From Opisthocomus hoazin (taxonomy: Eukaryota; Chordata; Aves; Opisthocomiformes; Opisthocomidae), in NCBI RefSeq assembly GCF_030867145.1, contig NC_134414.1, positions 130,398,465 to 130,462,464 on the forward strand: a DNA stretch of 64,000 nucleotides, read 5' to 3'. Below, in pieces: positions 13,713 through 48,308 of this stretch. Position numbers and translations under genes: made by a program. Each line of letters begins with the position of its first letter. The first letter of the stretch is position 1. The notes below the pieces were generated by a model. It was not told where the DNA came from, ran no database searches, and saw only the letters and a program-made list of their open reading frames with translations.

Positions 13713-15352
13713 AAACAATCATGATTTACATGTCATCAGACCTAACCCCTGAAGTGCAAAATTGTTTGAGGTATTAAGACTGGAGGAAAACAGGTACAGT
13801 ATTGGTTGTTAGGGATACCACATTACAGCACAGTGGACTTTGCGAAAAACAGGTCTTTATACAGCATTTGCAGTATCAGAGAAAACTGAGAACAAGTCTG
13901 TATTTGTCTTCAGTCTTGAGAGGCAAAAAGCCCTGACCATTAGCCAGTTGCATCACATCAATGAAAACACAGACATAGTTAACATAGGATGACGACAAAT
14001 ATCAATGAGGTGTTTCTAGGTCAATATGTACAGTACATGAAAAATTAAATTTAACTGCTGTATGTGTGACCAAAATCCCAACTGTCTATCCAGTCCAGCT
14101 TAATGTATGGCCTCTCCAGTACCAGCATTTCTGTCTCTTCTACACAGCTATACCACTGCCCCGTGCTCCTGTTTGAGAGCACCTGGTCACTCACAGTCAC
14201 TTCAGGTAAGTCTGATGTTTATCAGATTAACTAGAGTCAACAGTACAGCACTGTTTGTGGCCTGCTATCCTTCTAGTTGCCCTCTTCCCCTCATCCATGC
14301 AGTGAAGAAGCCTAATCCATGTGGAAAATACACTGAAGAAATAAGCATTGATTTACAAGTCTTCAGGTAGAAAGGAAAGCCTTATCTGAACTGCAAAACT
14401 CACGAGGCAAAACTGGCCCTTACAAATCAGGATATTAATGAGAGTTTTGCTTAACTGCTAAATTGCACTCTGAAAGTAATTTTATATGAGGAAAGTTTGG
14501 GCATTACTTGTTTGTATTAGCTTGTCTGTACAAGGAGTAGCAGGGAAAGGAATACTTTTCCCCTTGGAGCAGTTCCCAGGGTTAGAATTTGACTGAAGGC
14601 TGCAGATGTGGCAATTCTGAGCAGAATTAGCTTTCTGCTGAATATTAGACAGACTTAAAGCTCTCACTGATTCTCACTCCAAGATTTTGCTGGAAAAAAG
14701 TTTTTTCCATGTCAAGAGTTGCAGCATTGTTCCCTGGGTTGCCCTAAACTATTGACTCAATTATCCAGCCAAATTACGTCCTTCACAAGATATCACCACA
14801 AGTCAATGGAAGATATATCTAAGAAACCATAAGAAAAAGTCACTTATTCTAAGTCTCTCTGGGGTTAGTTTTAGCCAAGATGATGAAAACAAGTTCCTCC
14901 TGAGACAGTTTTTTCAAATTTGTGAAAAATATCATGACAAAGTAGAAGTGATCCTTATCTTACTAAGTGTTTATGAACTTACGAATGTTTCTGAATGTGT
15001 CAGGTTTTGTGTAAGAATGGCATACTTGGAAAGGTTCTCACCCACAGCATCTTCAGCTCTGAGACCTTACTGGGAAGCTGGAGACACAAGCTCCATTTTG
15101 AGCACACCCACGGGCATAACGTCATACAGTCTGATCACAAACACAATTGAGATTCTCATAATTTTCTAGGATAATTACCAATATCACTGCTGCTTATCTA
15201 CACAACATCATCTAGCAAACCTACAGATATAGAATAGCTGGAACAGAAGCTGGATACAGCTTGGCTGTTGCCTTAATGATATTTTTAATGTAATTGTATT
15301 TCACAGGCAAGAAAGGCAACCCCAAAGAAAAAGTGCAAGTAAATAACCAATT
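13713..15352 (-). other. ZPLD1: Probable ZPLD1 3' untranslated region
   Basis: This follows the stop codon without any other recognisable gene. It is AT-rich and holds no long frame in the gene's sense. Its length is inferred only from the AATAAA placed at 13712-13707; a shorter 3' end is possible. Confidence 0.4.
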
Positions 15353-36789
<21,437 letters not shown>

Positions 36790-38100
36790 AAAATTGTAGA
36801 ATAGTTTGGGTTGGAAGGGACCTTTAAAGGTCATCTAGTCCAATGCTACCTGTAGTGAGCAGGGCCATCTTCAACTAGACCAGGTTGCTCAGAGCCCCAT
36901 CCAACCTGACCCTGAATGTTCCCAGGGATGGAGTATCTACCACCTCTCTGGGAAATTTGTGCCAGTGTTTCACCACCCTCATTGTGAAAAAATTCTTCCT
37001 TATATCTAGTCGAAATCTACACTCCCTTAGTTTAAAGCCATTACTCCTTGTCCTGTCACAACAGGCCCTGCTAAAATTTTTGTCCCCATCTTTCCTATAA
37101 ACCCCCTCCAAGCACTGCAAGGCAGCAGTAAGGTCTCCCCGCAGCCTTCTCTTCTCCAGGCTGAACAGCACCAACTCTCTCAGACTTTCCTTATAGGAGA
37201 GGTGCTCCAGCCCTCGGATCATTTTCATGGCCCTCCTCTGGACCCGCTCTAACAGCTCCATGTCTTTCCTGTGCTGGAGGCTCCAGAGCTGGACACAGGA
37301 CTCCAGATGGGGTCTTGCCAGAGTGGAGCAGAGGGGCAGAATCACCTCCCTCAACCTGCTGGCCACACTGCTTTTGATGCAGCCTGGGATATGGTTGGCC
37401 GTCTGGGCTGTGAACGCACATTGACAGGTCACGTGCAGCTTTTCATCCACCAGTACGCCCAAGTCATTCTCCACATGGCTACTCTCAATCCCTTCATCCC
37501 CCAGCCTGTATTGATGCTGGGGGTTGCCCCAACCCAGATGCAGGACCTTGCACTTGGCTTTGTTGAACCTCATGAGGTTCATGCAGACCCACCTCTCTGG
37601 GTCCCTCTGGATGGCATCCCGTCCTTCTAGCATGTCAACTACACCACTCAGCTTGGTGTCTTCTGCAAATTTGCTGAGGGTTCACTTGATCCCACTTGTC
37701 TATGTCATTGATGAAGATATTAAAGAGTACTGGTCCCAGTACAGACCCCTGAAGGACACCACTTGTCACCGATCTCCATCTGGACTTTGAGCTGTCCACT
37801 ACCCTCTGGATGCGACCATCCATCTAGTTTGTAACATGCACTGAACAGTCCACCCATCAAATCCCTCTCTCCAATCTATAGAGAAGGATGTTGTGGGGGA
37901 CAATGTCAAGGCCTTACAGAAGTCCAGATAGGCGACATCCATAGCTCTTCCCTTGTCCACTGATGTAGTCACACATAGAAGGCCACTAGGTTGATCAGGC
38001 AGGACTTTACCTCGGTGAAGCCATGCTGGCTGTCTCGAATCACCTCTTTGTCCTTCACCTGCCTTAGTATAGCTTCTAGGAGGATATATACCCCAAAATA
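36790..38100 (-). mobile_element. CR1 LINE, 5'-truncated, RT C-terminal region plus 3' end
   Basis: Minus-sense. The 3' end has the conserved bird CR1 terminus (read on plus as AATAGTTTGGGTTGGAAGGG, followed by ACCTTTAAAGGTCATCTAG). Upstream, a 252-codon frame (37633-36875) covers the RT C-terminal part with [27 protein letters not shown] and [10 protein letters not shown]. Further 5' come [15 protein letters not shown] and D-V-A-Y-L-D-F. Frames are broken near 37.65 and 37.8-38.0 kb, and the catalytic box reads F-A-E-D instead of F-A-D-D, so it is inactive. The 5' end near 38.1 kb is a truncation, as is usual for CR1. Confidence 0.95.
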
Positions 38101-41100
38101 TTGAGATTTTTGTCCATGAATCCAAGTGTTACTGATTTTTATTTATTTATAAGATTTTGTAATCCTAGAATTTCTGCTGATGTGGACTGCAAATGTGGCA
38201 ATGCGCTCCATTTGCTTAGACAGGAACTGAGCAATTCTAAGATTTAGGAGGTTTGCTTCGAGTATAGATACAGAGATCTCAGTCATCACCTTTCTCCAAA
38301 TGGACATCAGAGAACATTTTAAAACTCCATAGATGCAGCACACCTATATGCAGCAATATGTGACATGGCAAGTGGTTGTCATGCATTACTGAGAAGAGCT
38401 GAGAAGAGTTGGCAATAACACGCAGAGAACATTTGAGACAAACCCTCACTCTTAACTGGATCCTTCATAGCCACACAGTGGTCTGAGCTAAAGTCTGCTA
38501 AAATTAATAGAAAAGCTTCCACTAGTTTTCAAACCAGGCTCACAGAGTACACAAACCTGGGATTTAAAGCCTTGTGCTGAAAGACAGACCCACAGAGGAC
38601 ACTCCCAACAGCTCTTTGTCAGTAAACAAATCAAATGCAACAAAACACTGATCCAAACTCTACTAAAAAGTCAAAGACACGTCCAAATGTTCGGCCATTC
38701 ACTCCTGTGTAATTCTGCTTGGAAGTACACGGAATAAAAACCACAGAATTAGCCAGTTTCCTGCTAAGCATGCATGTTTTCTACGTCGGGTACAAGTTTT
38801 GCTATCATATCCAAAAGCAGTTTTGCTAGCAAGTTCTGCACAACTTCCTCAAAGTGTGACCCATAGCAACAATGCAACCTCCTTTCAGTTTCAGGTGGAT
38901 ATAAAACTCCAAACAAAAGCACTCTTTGACCCTCTACTCCTTTTCCATTAGACTCCTGTGGAGGTTGACAGCACTTGCAGCTAATGCTGATAAAGAATTG
39001 TGAAAATATAAGAAAGAAAATAAAATTCTTAACTGGGTTGCTACGAAACCTCTGTATTTTCATGATCACTTCACCCTCTCCATTACTCTCAGATGGATAA
39101 GGTGGTATTTCATGTTTACTAAGAAAATCGTACTTTATTTTGAAAGAAACATTTTTTCCTTCAGAAAATTGTAATTTCTCCAGTGTACTGGAGCCTTACC
39201 TCTGCTTGTACAACAGTTACGTCCATAAAGTGGCTATTACTGTTCTGTTGTATATGAGCTGGTTTCTGGTGTCCATTACAATGGCACAAATCAAGGGCAA
39301 TTTACCAAGATCTAAATCTGACATCAATTTTCTAACTGTCATAGTATTTTTTGCTATCAGAAAAACTGTTTGAAAAGAATTTAAGGAAAGATGACACTGA
39401 CAATGCTGTAGCTATTGTTTTAAATGAAAGGCAGAACTTAAATTTTAAAATTTTAATTATTAAACTTAACTTCTGCTGCTATGTTTCAGGGGAAGCAGAG
39501 GTGATTGCTAAGGAACAAAACTGAATTAAGACATTAAGTATTTACAGCATTAGTTCTCTAGCTGTATTCAGAATAAGTCAAATTTTAACACAGCCAATAA
39601 TGTCCTACTTGCTTTCTGGCTATTGACTCATCTGCATATGGATCTACATACCAATCCACAGTTGAGCTGACTACTGCTGACTTCCATTAAATAAGTTAGG
39701 AATACGCATTATTTTTCATTTCTCAAGAGAACTGCAGGGCTAAAAAGCACCCGAGAGGCCAACCTCACACTCACCCATCTGCCCACCCCAGCAAGATCAA
39801 GGCAATCATTCCTGCTTTTCCAGCCTGTTTTTAAGGGCCTCTGGAAATTTATTTCTCAACAGAAATTTCTCAAACTTCACCCCCAAATGCATAAAGACAT
39901 CCTAATCGAAAGACTTGTACCATACTGATACTACTGAACACGTCATCCAACTAAAGAAGCATAACAGTTTTATCAAAATAGTAACAGGAACGTCATAATC
40001 TTATTGCCTGTACATGAATATGAAATGAAAATTCCATGTGCAAAAAAAGGAAGGCAATATGCAAGTGTCAGGAATAAGGTGATTTATAATCTAATAGTCA
40101 ACAAAATTCATGTGGAAAATATATGCCTTTTTTCTTCAACTTAGCATGCAATTCTTCAAGCCTTTTTCTGGGAATACAGCTCTTTGTGCTTTCCAAAAAA
40201 CTGCTTATTTTCTCTAGTAGCAAACATATTTGGCTGTTAAGATGACTTTCATGATTCCAAAGAGGCCAACACATACTGCAAGGGAAATGTGATCCTTTAT
40301 CTGTGAAGCTCTTAACTGACAAATCCATACCAGGTTTCACTGATGTATCGAGAGTTCTATGTTCTTCAGACCTCATTTCTGGTTTTCTCTGCTGAGCATC
40401 TGCAAAGATCTTAATGTTTACATGAGCTATCATATTTTGTTTATGACGTTCACAGTGTAGTGTAGTCTCACTGAAATGCCCAAATCACCTCAAAATACCC
40501 TGCCATAGTCACTTAAATAATTTTCCTTCTAAATGTTTCTGCCTCCACCCATCCACCAAAAGATCTCTTCCAAACAAGGTCTGGTATTTCCTATTTAGCA
40601 AGGAAACTGTTCTTTCCCTTGACTTGGGGTGGACGTAAAAATCCATGTGAAGAACTTCCATTAATAAAGAAATTCACAAGACAACTCTCTCAGGCCTGAA
40701 CAAAAGAGCTTTAAAGGCCAGGTATAGACAAAGAGACAGTCAGGGATTTAAAGACCTACCAAATATGGTTAATTAAACCATTTCAGAGACCATGGTTCAC
40801 ATAGATTTCTAAAACAATCAATTCAAACAAAAAACAACCCAACACATCCAGGCTTCAAAGTAACAAAATTAAACTTCCAGAATGCTGAAATAGGCAGGGT
40901 ATGAATATCTGCTGAACCAAAGTTGTCTACATATTCAGCACTGAGTCACAAGTGCAGGTCTTACTGTTCTGTGCTGCACTGAAGAGTACAGAGGTAAGAG
41001 TTGCAACATCCAGTCCTCAATTTAATTGTTACCATTTTAAAAAGCCCTTATCCCTGCTTTCATAAGCTTCACAACGTCAGAAAACCTGCATAAAATTTCC

Positions 41101-43355
41101 AAGGAAAGATATTTATGATTTAAACAAAATCCATTTTGCAGTCAATTTAGAATTTAGTTTTACAGAAAAGCAGTGGTTTGACATACCTAGATTCCCTCTT
41201 CTTTCCTCTCTTACCACCCAACATTCATGTCTCTCCTTCACCCATCCTCTCTAAAAAGATCTTCAAAAAATATCCACTGTGAACAGCATTCACTGACTCA
41301 GCCCTACATTTTATTGAAATTCATTTGAAAGCCGCTTCTGACTGCTGAGCAAATATCCATCTGTATTTTATGAGAACATCCTATAATCTACTGCTTGTTC
41401 TCTATTTTTCATTCACAGGGTGTGGCAGTTCTGCAAAATATGGTGATTTTTATGCCTTCTGACTGGATAAGTCTTTCAAAAAAACATTTAATAGCAATAA
41501 TGAAAACTTCTGAAAGAAAATTATAGATGTGATAAGCACATAATAAAGCTGGTGGAACATTTATAAGTGTGTTCATACGTATCTAGTAACTGCCTAAATG
41601 CTCTCTAGCATTGTACATTAGGCCTCTACAAGTAATGGAATAGAAACATTACTGCTTTTACTCATGAAAGTATTTTCAAATTACCATTATATAGTTTAAT
41701 GAGTACTTCTCAGTCATCTCATGACAAAATAGTTCCCTGTCTTTTGGTTTACATTCGTCTTACTGCCACACTTGCTTCTGCATCTGCACTCAAATTGTGA
41801 ATAGTTGTGCAGTATGTTAACTGTACTGCTGTCAGGTCTTCCAGAACTACTTTGCTTCTAGACGTGTACTAGATCATTTGCCATAATTTAAAAGTAACCT
41901 GGTGAACAAAATCAGAAGAATACCTCTCTACCTCAAGTTGTTCAGTGGAACTTTCTCTTAACATGTACATCCCATTGTAATGAACTATCCAGATCACGCT
42001 TTCACTATTGCCTTCCACTTTGTCTCCTTGGCTCTTCTGAAGCCGATAAAACAGGACTTGGATCTTCACAGTATCTGTTCTGAAGACAAGCCTACCAAAC
42101 AGTGTTAATTGCCTTTTTTCAGAAGGATTTTTACAGAAAAAAGGGCACTTGAGATGCAAAGACCTTTAAGACACATTTCAGCTATAAGATTTCCCTCCGC
42201 TTGTGGATAATCTTCGGTGCAGAGACTTTGAAACACAGCATTTCTTTCCTTACAGATTTCTCTAATTTCAGACTCCATACTGCCATCCCACTTCGGACAC
42301 CAAGCAAAACCTGCAAAGCTGAAAATCTATATACATGCAGACGTGTACGCACACACATATATATCTTGAAGGTCAGTGGTATCCTAAACAGAGGACTACA
42401 GCTGATTACAAAGTTAAACCAGTGAACAGACTGTATATTCCCAAAATTACAGTATTTGAAGGCACACAGCTCAGAAATACAACATATATATATAAAACAA
42501 TTTAACATATATGAGGAAATAATAAAACTAAGAACATCGTAGATCAGTGCACCCTAGAATGTACAAAAACAGTTGATTTTTTTTCCCTATAAAATGAGAA
42601 AATAGTTTTGTTTTAAATAGGTAAACTAATCTCTCTCATAGCTATTCAGAACACAAAGAGCAGTTGCAAACTACACAAGACAGACCACACATTAAACACA
42701 CATACAGAGTCGGGCACAGAGTTGCCTTCAGCACCAATTATTTGGTCCTGGAATGACCCATGTTTATTTGTTAGCTATATATTTCCACTCAATACTTGAG
42801 ATTTAAAAACAAGAGTCCTGGATTAGCTCCATACTAGGTCAGCTTTGTAATTAAACGTTGGGTCAAAGCTTGTAGCCCCCTCCTTAACCAAACTTCCACC
42901 AGAACCAATAAAGAGCTTTACCTGACGAAGATTAAATCGTAGCTAAAGCCTCATATGTCAAAATGTTTTGCGAATCGAGCAGGTGCCTACAGCATCCATG
43001 GAAAATGAGACTAGGGAACAAGTTTTTTGCACAGAGTTTTTGCTTTGGTTCTAAGGTTAAAAAGTTCTGGTTTATTTTACAATAATCTCTTTCACAGGAT
43101 AAAAAATCCAAAGGGACTAAGAGGCATTAATTTTCCACAACAGGAAGACAAACCAAAATCACTAGACTTTAATCTGAAAGACTTCAAATTTTGACCAGCA
43201 GGTTACCTGGGCAACTGAACTTGAAGACCATAAAATAATTATATGGAAGTAATCCATAACTTGCTTAATAATTGAAATGAAATTTCCATCCTAAACCCTG
43301 CTGAACACCAAAAGGCTGAAAACCTAGATCTGGTTCCCAAAGACACAGCTCAGTC

Positions 43356-43374
43356 TTTTTTTTTTTTTTTTTTT
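43356..43374 (+). repeat. Poly(T) tract, 19 bases
   Basis: An uninterrupted T run in noncoding DNA upstream of the ZPLD1 coding part. No adjoining retroposon was recognised. Confidence 0.9.
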
Positions 43375-46300
43375 GAATCTTTTTACTGGTAGTGAGAATT
43401 AAATGTGTATGTTGAGTAAATAATAGAAGCCTTACAGTCATGCAGTGCGCTTCAACCTATAAAATCAGCAAAAGGTGTGCTTCCAGAAATACATACTAGC
43501 ATAGGACCATATGGAGTTTCATCTCATAGCCATGGACAGGCAAAACTCCACCTGAGACTGTTTTTTTTGCCTGCCTAAAGACTAGGGAAATTTATTCAGT
43601 GTACCATACTGCCAATACGTTATTAAAAAAAAAAAGATATCTACATTTTAACACTTTGAACCACTCATAATAATTTCAATTTAAACATTGTACTTCAGTG
43701 TACATGTATTTCTTCATTGTCACAACAAATCCTTGGATGCCCTGAGATTTTTTACTCTGATCTGAAAAGAAACTGAGTTAACTGCACATTAACAAGGTAA
43801 GAAGAGAAACAGTGATCAAAATAAAAATATGACTACATGAAATAATTCCAAGATTCATACAAAGTAGCATAATACCTTCTTCCAAGGAGACAGACTACTA
43901 GGGCAATACAGTTACTAAAGCATAAAAAACCTGAACAACTATTTGTTGAACAAGCTAGAGATCTTGACTTACTAGATCTATTTCAACTTATTATCTTAAG
44001 ACTGCTGAAGTCATGGAGTAAATTGTTTGCCTGCTATTGTGTGCTAAATATCATAGCTATTCTAGCTTTTCCTACATCCACTAGTAAAATATTAATATTC
44101 TTCAAATTCACTACCTTCCCCCCACCCCGTTCCACAATTTTACTGTAGTTATTCTTAGTGATGAAACAGTTGGATTTCACTTTAAATATTGCCAGAATAC
44201 CTGCTTTGCCGTCGCACAAAGATGACTTCAATGGGATATTTAGATATTTCCTCCTGCATTTTACAGAAAATATTCCCAAAACTCTTCCAGACATTTCTTT
44301 TAACAAGCTAGTGTTTTCCAAACCATGCCCATCATATCACACAATGAAAGTATTTAAATATGTACCTGATAGATAAGATAAAAATTTTAAGTTTATGTTT
44401 GAAATGTTTCCAACTCCATGGTTCACAGATACCTCAATAAAATGTGAAAACAGATTAAAGTTCCAGATATAAAAATGCACAAAACCGCATCTCCTGAGCC
44501 TCACAGGAAAGAGATTTCTATTCTGTCCTTCCAACCTGCATGAATTAACCAGTTTCCCACAGGACATTCATGCAGGTATCAAGTGCAGAATGTTGTCAGT
44601 GAGAGAAGATTTGAGAGGAAAACAGATCTGAAAGAAGTGATTTATGGTCAAAGCTTTGGACTTGAATTAAAGAATCTTGGACAAATTCTCCTCTCACTTT
44701 TACACTCCTCATTGACTACTGCATCAGAAAAACTTTGACATCAGCAAGAGACCTGAGAAAAAAAGAAAGGAAATTCAGGATGAGATTTGGAGGCTATTGC
44801 AGTGATCTGAAAAGATCATTTTTGTCCTGATTTGGAGGTTCTTGACAAAGCATGACCTCCTTTTAATTATTAAAATCTATAGAATTTGACTTTTAGTGCT
44901 TAGCTCTGCATTTCTTTACTCTTGTGTGTTAGAAGTTAGATTCTTTAGTGCAACTTCGGTAGATTCAACATGAAATGCCAAGGATATAAATCTTTTGAAA
45001 ACAGATTTCCTATTAAAGTCACTGCATATCTGACTTGCCTCATAAAACTAAAATAGAAATAATTTTTGATTTTCCACTTATTTCAGCTACTAAATATTAG
45101 AAAGAAGAAAAAAATGCTATAGTTAAGACATAAAACTGCCTGATTACAAAACAAGGACCATCAGGTAACCACCAGCCATGCCGCACCCACTTACAGACTG
45201 GCTATTACATACAAAAGTATCTGTAATGAACACTAGTACAGTGTTTTTAAGCCTTTGGCTAATTGATCCTATACTGAGGAAAAATGGGCTGATTTTGCTG
45301 TACTGCAGCTCTTTTATGTTGTGTTCCTCTTTCACTTGCAGTGGAGACATTGCAATTCGAAAATCACTGAAAGACTAAAGCGAGTCCAGGATCACCTTGG
45401 ACTGAAACACAAAAGCAACAGCCGCATCGAGTTCCCTGTACAGGGAGCATATAACGAGCATCCCCAAGTCTTGGAACGAAGAGGTTGTTCCTAGGCTGAA
45501 ATACATTCTCAACACATGCACATTCAGTCTACATATTTCCTTCTCAGACCACTGATCATTACGGGGGTTTCATCAGCTAGCAAATTTACAGAGACTATCA
45601 AATCATTTGATATAGGCCACTGAAGAGTCATCCCATGCTAACGGCCTTCAGTTGCCTCTAACCATGGTCTGGATTCAAACATACTGATCTAGCGATGAGG
45701 CACTCTTAACCCTATTGCCTGCCCCCAGGGGCCTACAGTCACATGGGCAGATAAAGATCTAAATGAGTATCATTCTACTTAATTACTCTTTTTACGTTTT
45801 TGAAGAGAGCAATATAAATATAAATCTTCAGTAAATAATGCTTGATGTCACTAGCAAGCAGATTATACTGCAGCCATCTGTTTGCAGCTTGAAAAGTTAC
45901 CAGCAAAATAAGATTTCCTTGACAAAAAGCAGCAACAGTTTATGCCATCATGACAACTTGAATTTCCGTACTTTTAGGAATGGAAATTAAGCAGTAAAGT
46001 TGTAGAATACTGCTGCAGTACAGTACACAGCCTTATCTAATCTTAGAATTAAATGAATTTGCAGTAAATAATTCTGCTAGTATCAGTCTAAGAAAGCATG
46101 TAATACCTCATACTTCATAAACACTGTGAAATCAGAAAGCACTTACACTGCTCCCAGATTTATATTTAAAAAGAAACATTATTTATATTGTGAAATAGAA
46201 AAGGTTTGCTTATGGGTATTTCTTTCACCGTGTTGCAAGTCCCTCTCATAGCCATTTTGGACTTCAGAAAAGGTTTGAATTCATTTTCAAGCCAACCTCT

Positions 46301-48293
46301 AAAACAAACCTGAGGGGTACTGCTCAAGACCTGGCTGAAAAAACAAAACATCATGCATTGATAAAAACATTCTTTGATTGAGAGCATGCAAGCAGGGCCA
46401 AGACTCCTATCTTCTGCTGCTTTTAGACCATGATAAAGTTTCCCTTTACAGTACACAAAGCAATTATAGTAACTACGTCAATTTGGACTGTATCAGTTCA
46501 TCAGCTTAACTGAAGACTTGATTTCAAATCCGCACTATCTTCATTCAAGAATATATTGTCATTATTATTACTTTAAAAATAAACAAAGGTGGTGCAATTA
46601 TCACGTCCAGTCACCTTTGTGACTGGAGACAAGGTAATTTCCAATCAGCAAACCCAAGTCACTCGATTGCAGTGGAGCCAGCTAAGAAGTCTCGCTTATC
46701 AAAATTTTCCTCCATCAATGCAATGATTGTGGGAACAGGCTGACTGACACCACAAGTTGGATAACATTGCCTCCTTCAAGCAATTGATTGTTTCCCTCTT
46801 GAAAGCAGCATGAGTGGGTTTGACATACATTGACAGCCTCCACACTGCAAGGGGTTTGTAACCTTCCTCCCCATGTACTGGTAGCGTGAGTTTGGCCTGA
46901 GTACCTTTATGTAAGAGCTAAATTGCAAAAAAAAATATCACCTCTTCTCACAGTTGGATGCTAATTTGCCTTCATGTTTTCATTCGCCATTCCCTGCATA
47001 CTTCCTCCCCAACGAACTCCCACAGAGATATCCCAGTGAGGTTACATTTGTCTGACAGGTGATAAAGTAAGAATTTTCTTTAAGAAGTAATGAATAATTT
47101 GACATTTACCAATATTTTAGTAAGTTCTAGTTGGGTGACATGGTGGGCACTTACCCAAATCCCCTGTAGCTGTGAGTCAGCTGTACTCCATCTATCCTGT
47201 GCTCCTGCATGTGATCAAGTGTTCAACGACTCTCTCTGCAGAACTTTTTCAGAAAATAGTCTGAGCCTGTGGATGGGGGAAAAGAGACACTCATTATGAA
47301 AACTCTTTTTAAAATAGGTCTGGGTTTTAGATGGGAAAATTTGACAGGTCTCAGAATACTTTACAAGTGTGTTCATCATCAGACTGAAACCCGAGCAGGA
47401 TCTTTATGGTGGCTTCTCAATCCTGTGCCTCTTTTTTTTCTTGCAGCCTTTTGATCTGCTTCTCTCCACCTGTATGAAGATCTCCAGAGGACCATGTGGT
47501 GCAAACAATCAACCTGGAGAAATTATTCTGTCATCAGCTTGTTGAGAGAAAACCTTGTCTGCTTAAAAAGTAGGGTGGGAGGAAGGAGAGAGATGGAAGC
47601 ACTGAGATAGGATCAGTAACTAAGCTGCAAGGTTATCAATGTCCCGTTGTGTGTTGTGAGAAGTGCCTATTTTTTTCAGTTCTGGGCTAAATTCATAGTA
47701 CCAAACAAAACAAAAGCAAAAAGAGCGACATTTCACACTGTGATGAAAATGTGATATAGGGGTGTCATCATGAATACAGGTGTCAACAGAATGATAATTA
47801 CCAACAGGACATCAATGCACACAAAGCCAAGTGCACACAAAGGCAAAGATCAAGCTGCTAGAAACCAAACCTGCTTCCTAATATCTACTCCCCTGTCTCT
47901 GGGATTCGCGATGGAGGGTGGGGGTGAGGGGAGGTGTTTAACTCCCTTTTGTTGCATTAGATTTTTCTTCCTCCTGCCTCCTTTTGGCCCCCTCCCTTCA
48001 GTTTCTATCACAACCATCTATGCCCAGAAGCTTTCATTACACATGTGGCCAGTGAAAACAGTAGTTTATAGGCTTTGGCACCATACAGAAAGCTTTAAGG
48101 TGCCTGGATTTGTTGGGGCTTAGAGCAGTTTTTAGAACAGAAAAGCCCTGCCTCTGCCATGCCTTCACTTCAGCCACCTCCTCTTAAAAGATCAGAGTGC
48201 TGCAGAGCAACACTGTGCACATTCATGGTAACCCGGGCAGGCCCCAAAGAGCAGCCATGGCAGAATCGGCAGTGATATGATGCAGATCCCCCC

Positions 48294-48308
48294 CTCCTCC
48301 TCCTCCTC
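48294..48308 (+). repeat. (CTC)n microsatellite
   Basis: Five CTC units directly after a C-rich run, in a locally GC-richer stretch (about 47.9-48.7 kb). Confidence 0.8.

Noticed and set aside
36875..37633. 252-codon minus-strand frame as a host gene
   Set aside because: Its content ([25 protein letters not shown]) is the C-terminal part of CR1 reverse transcriptase, followed by the CR1 3' terminus.
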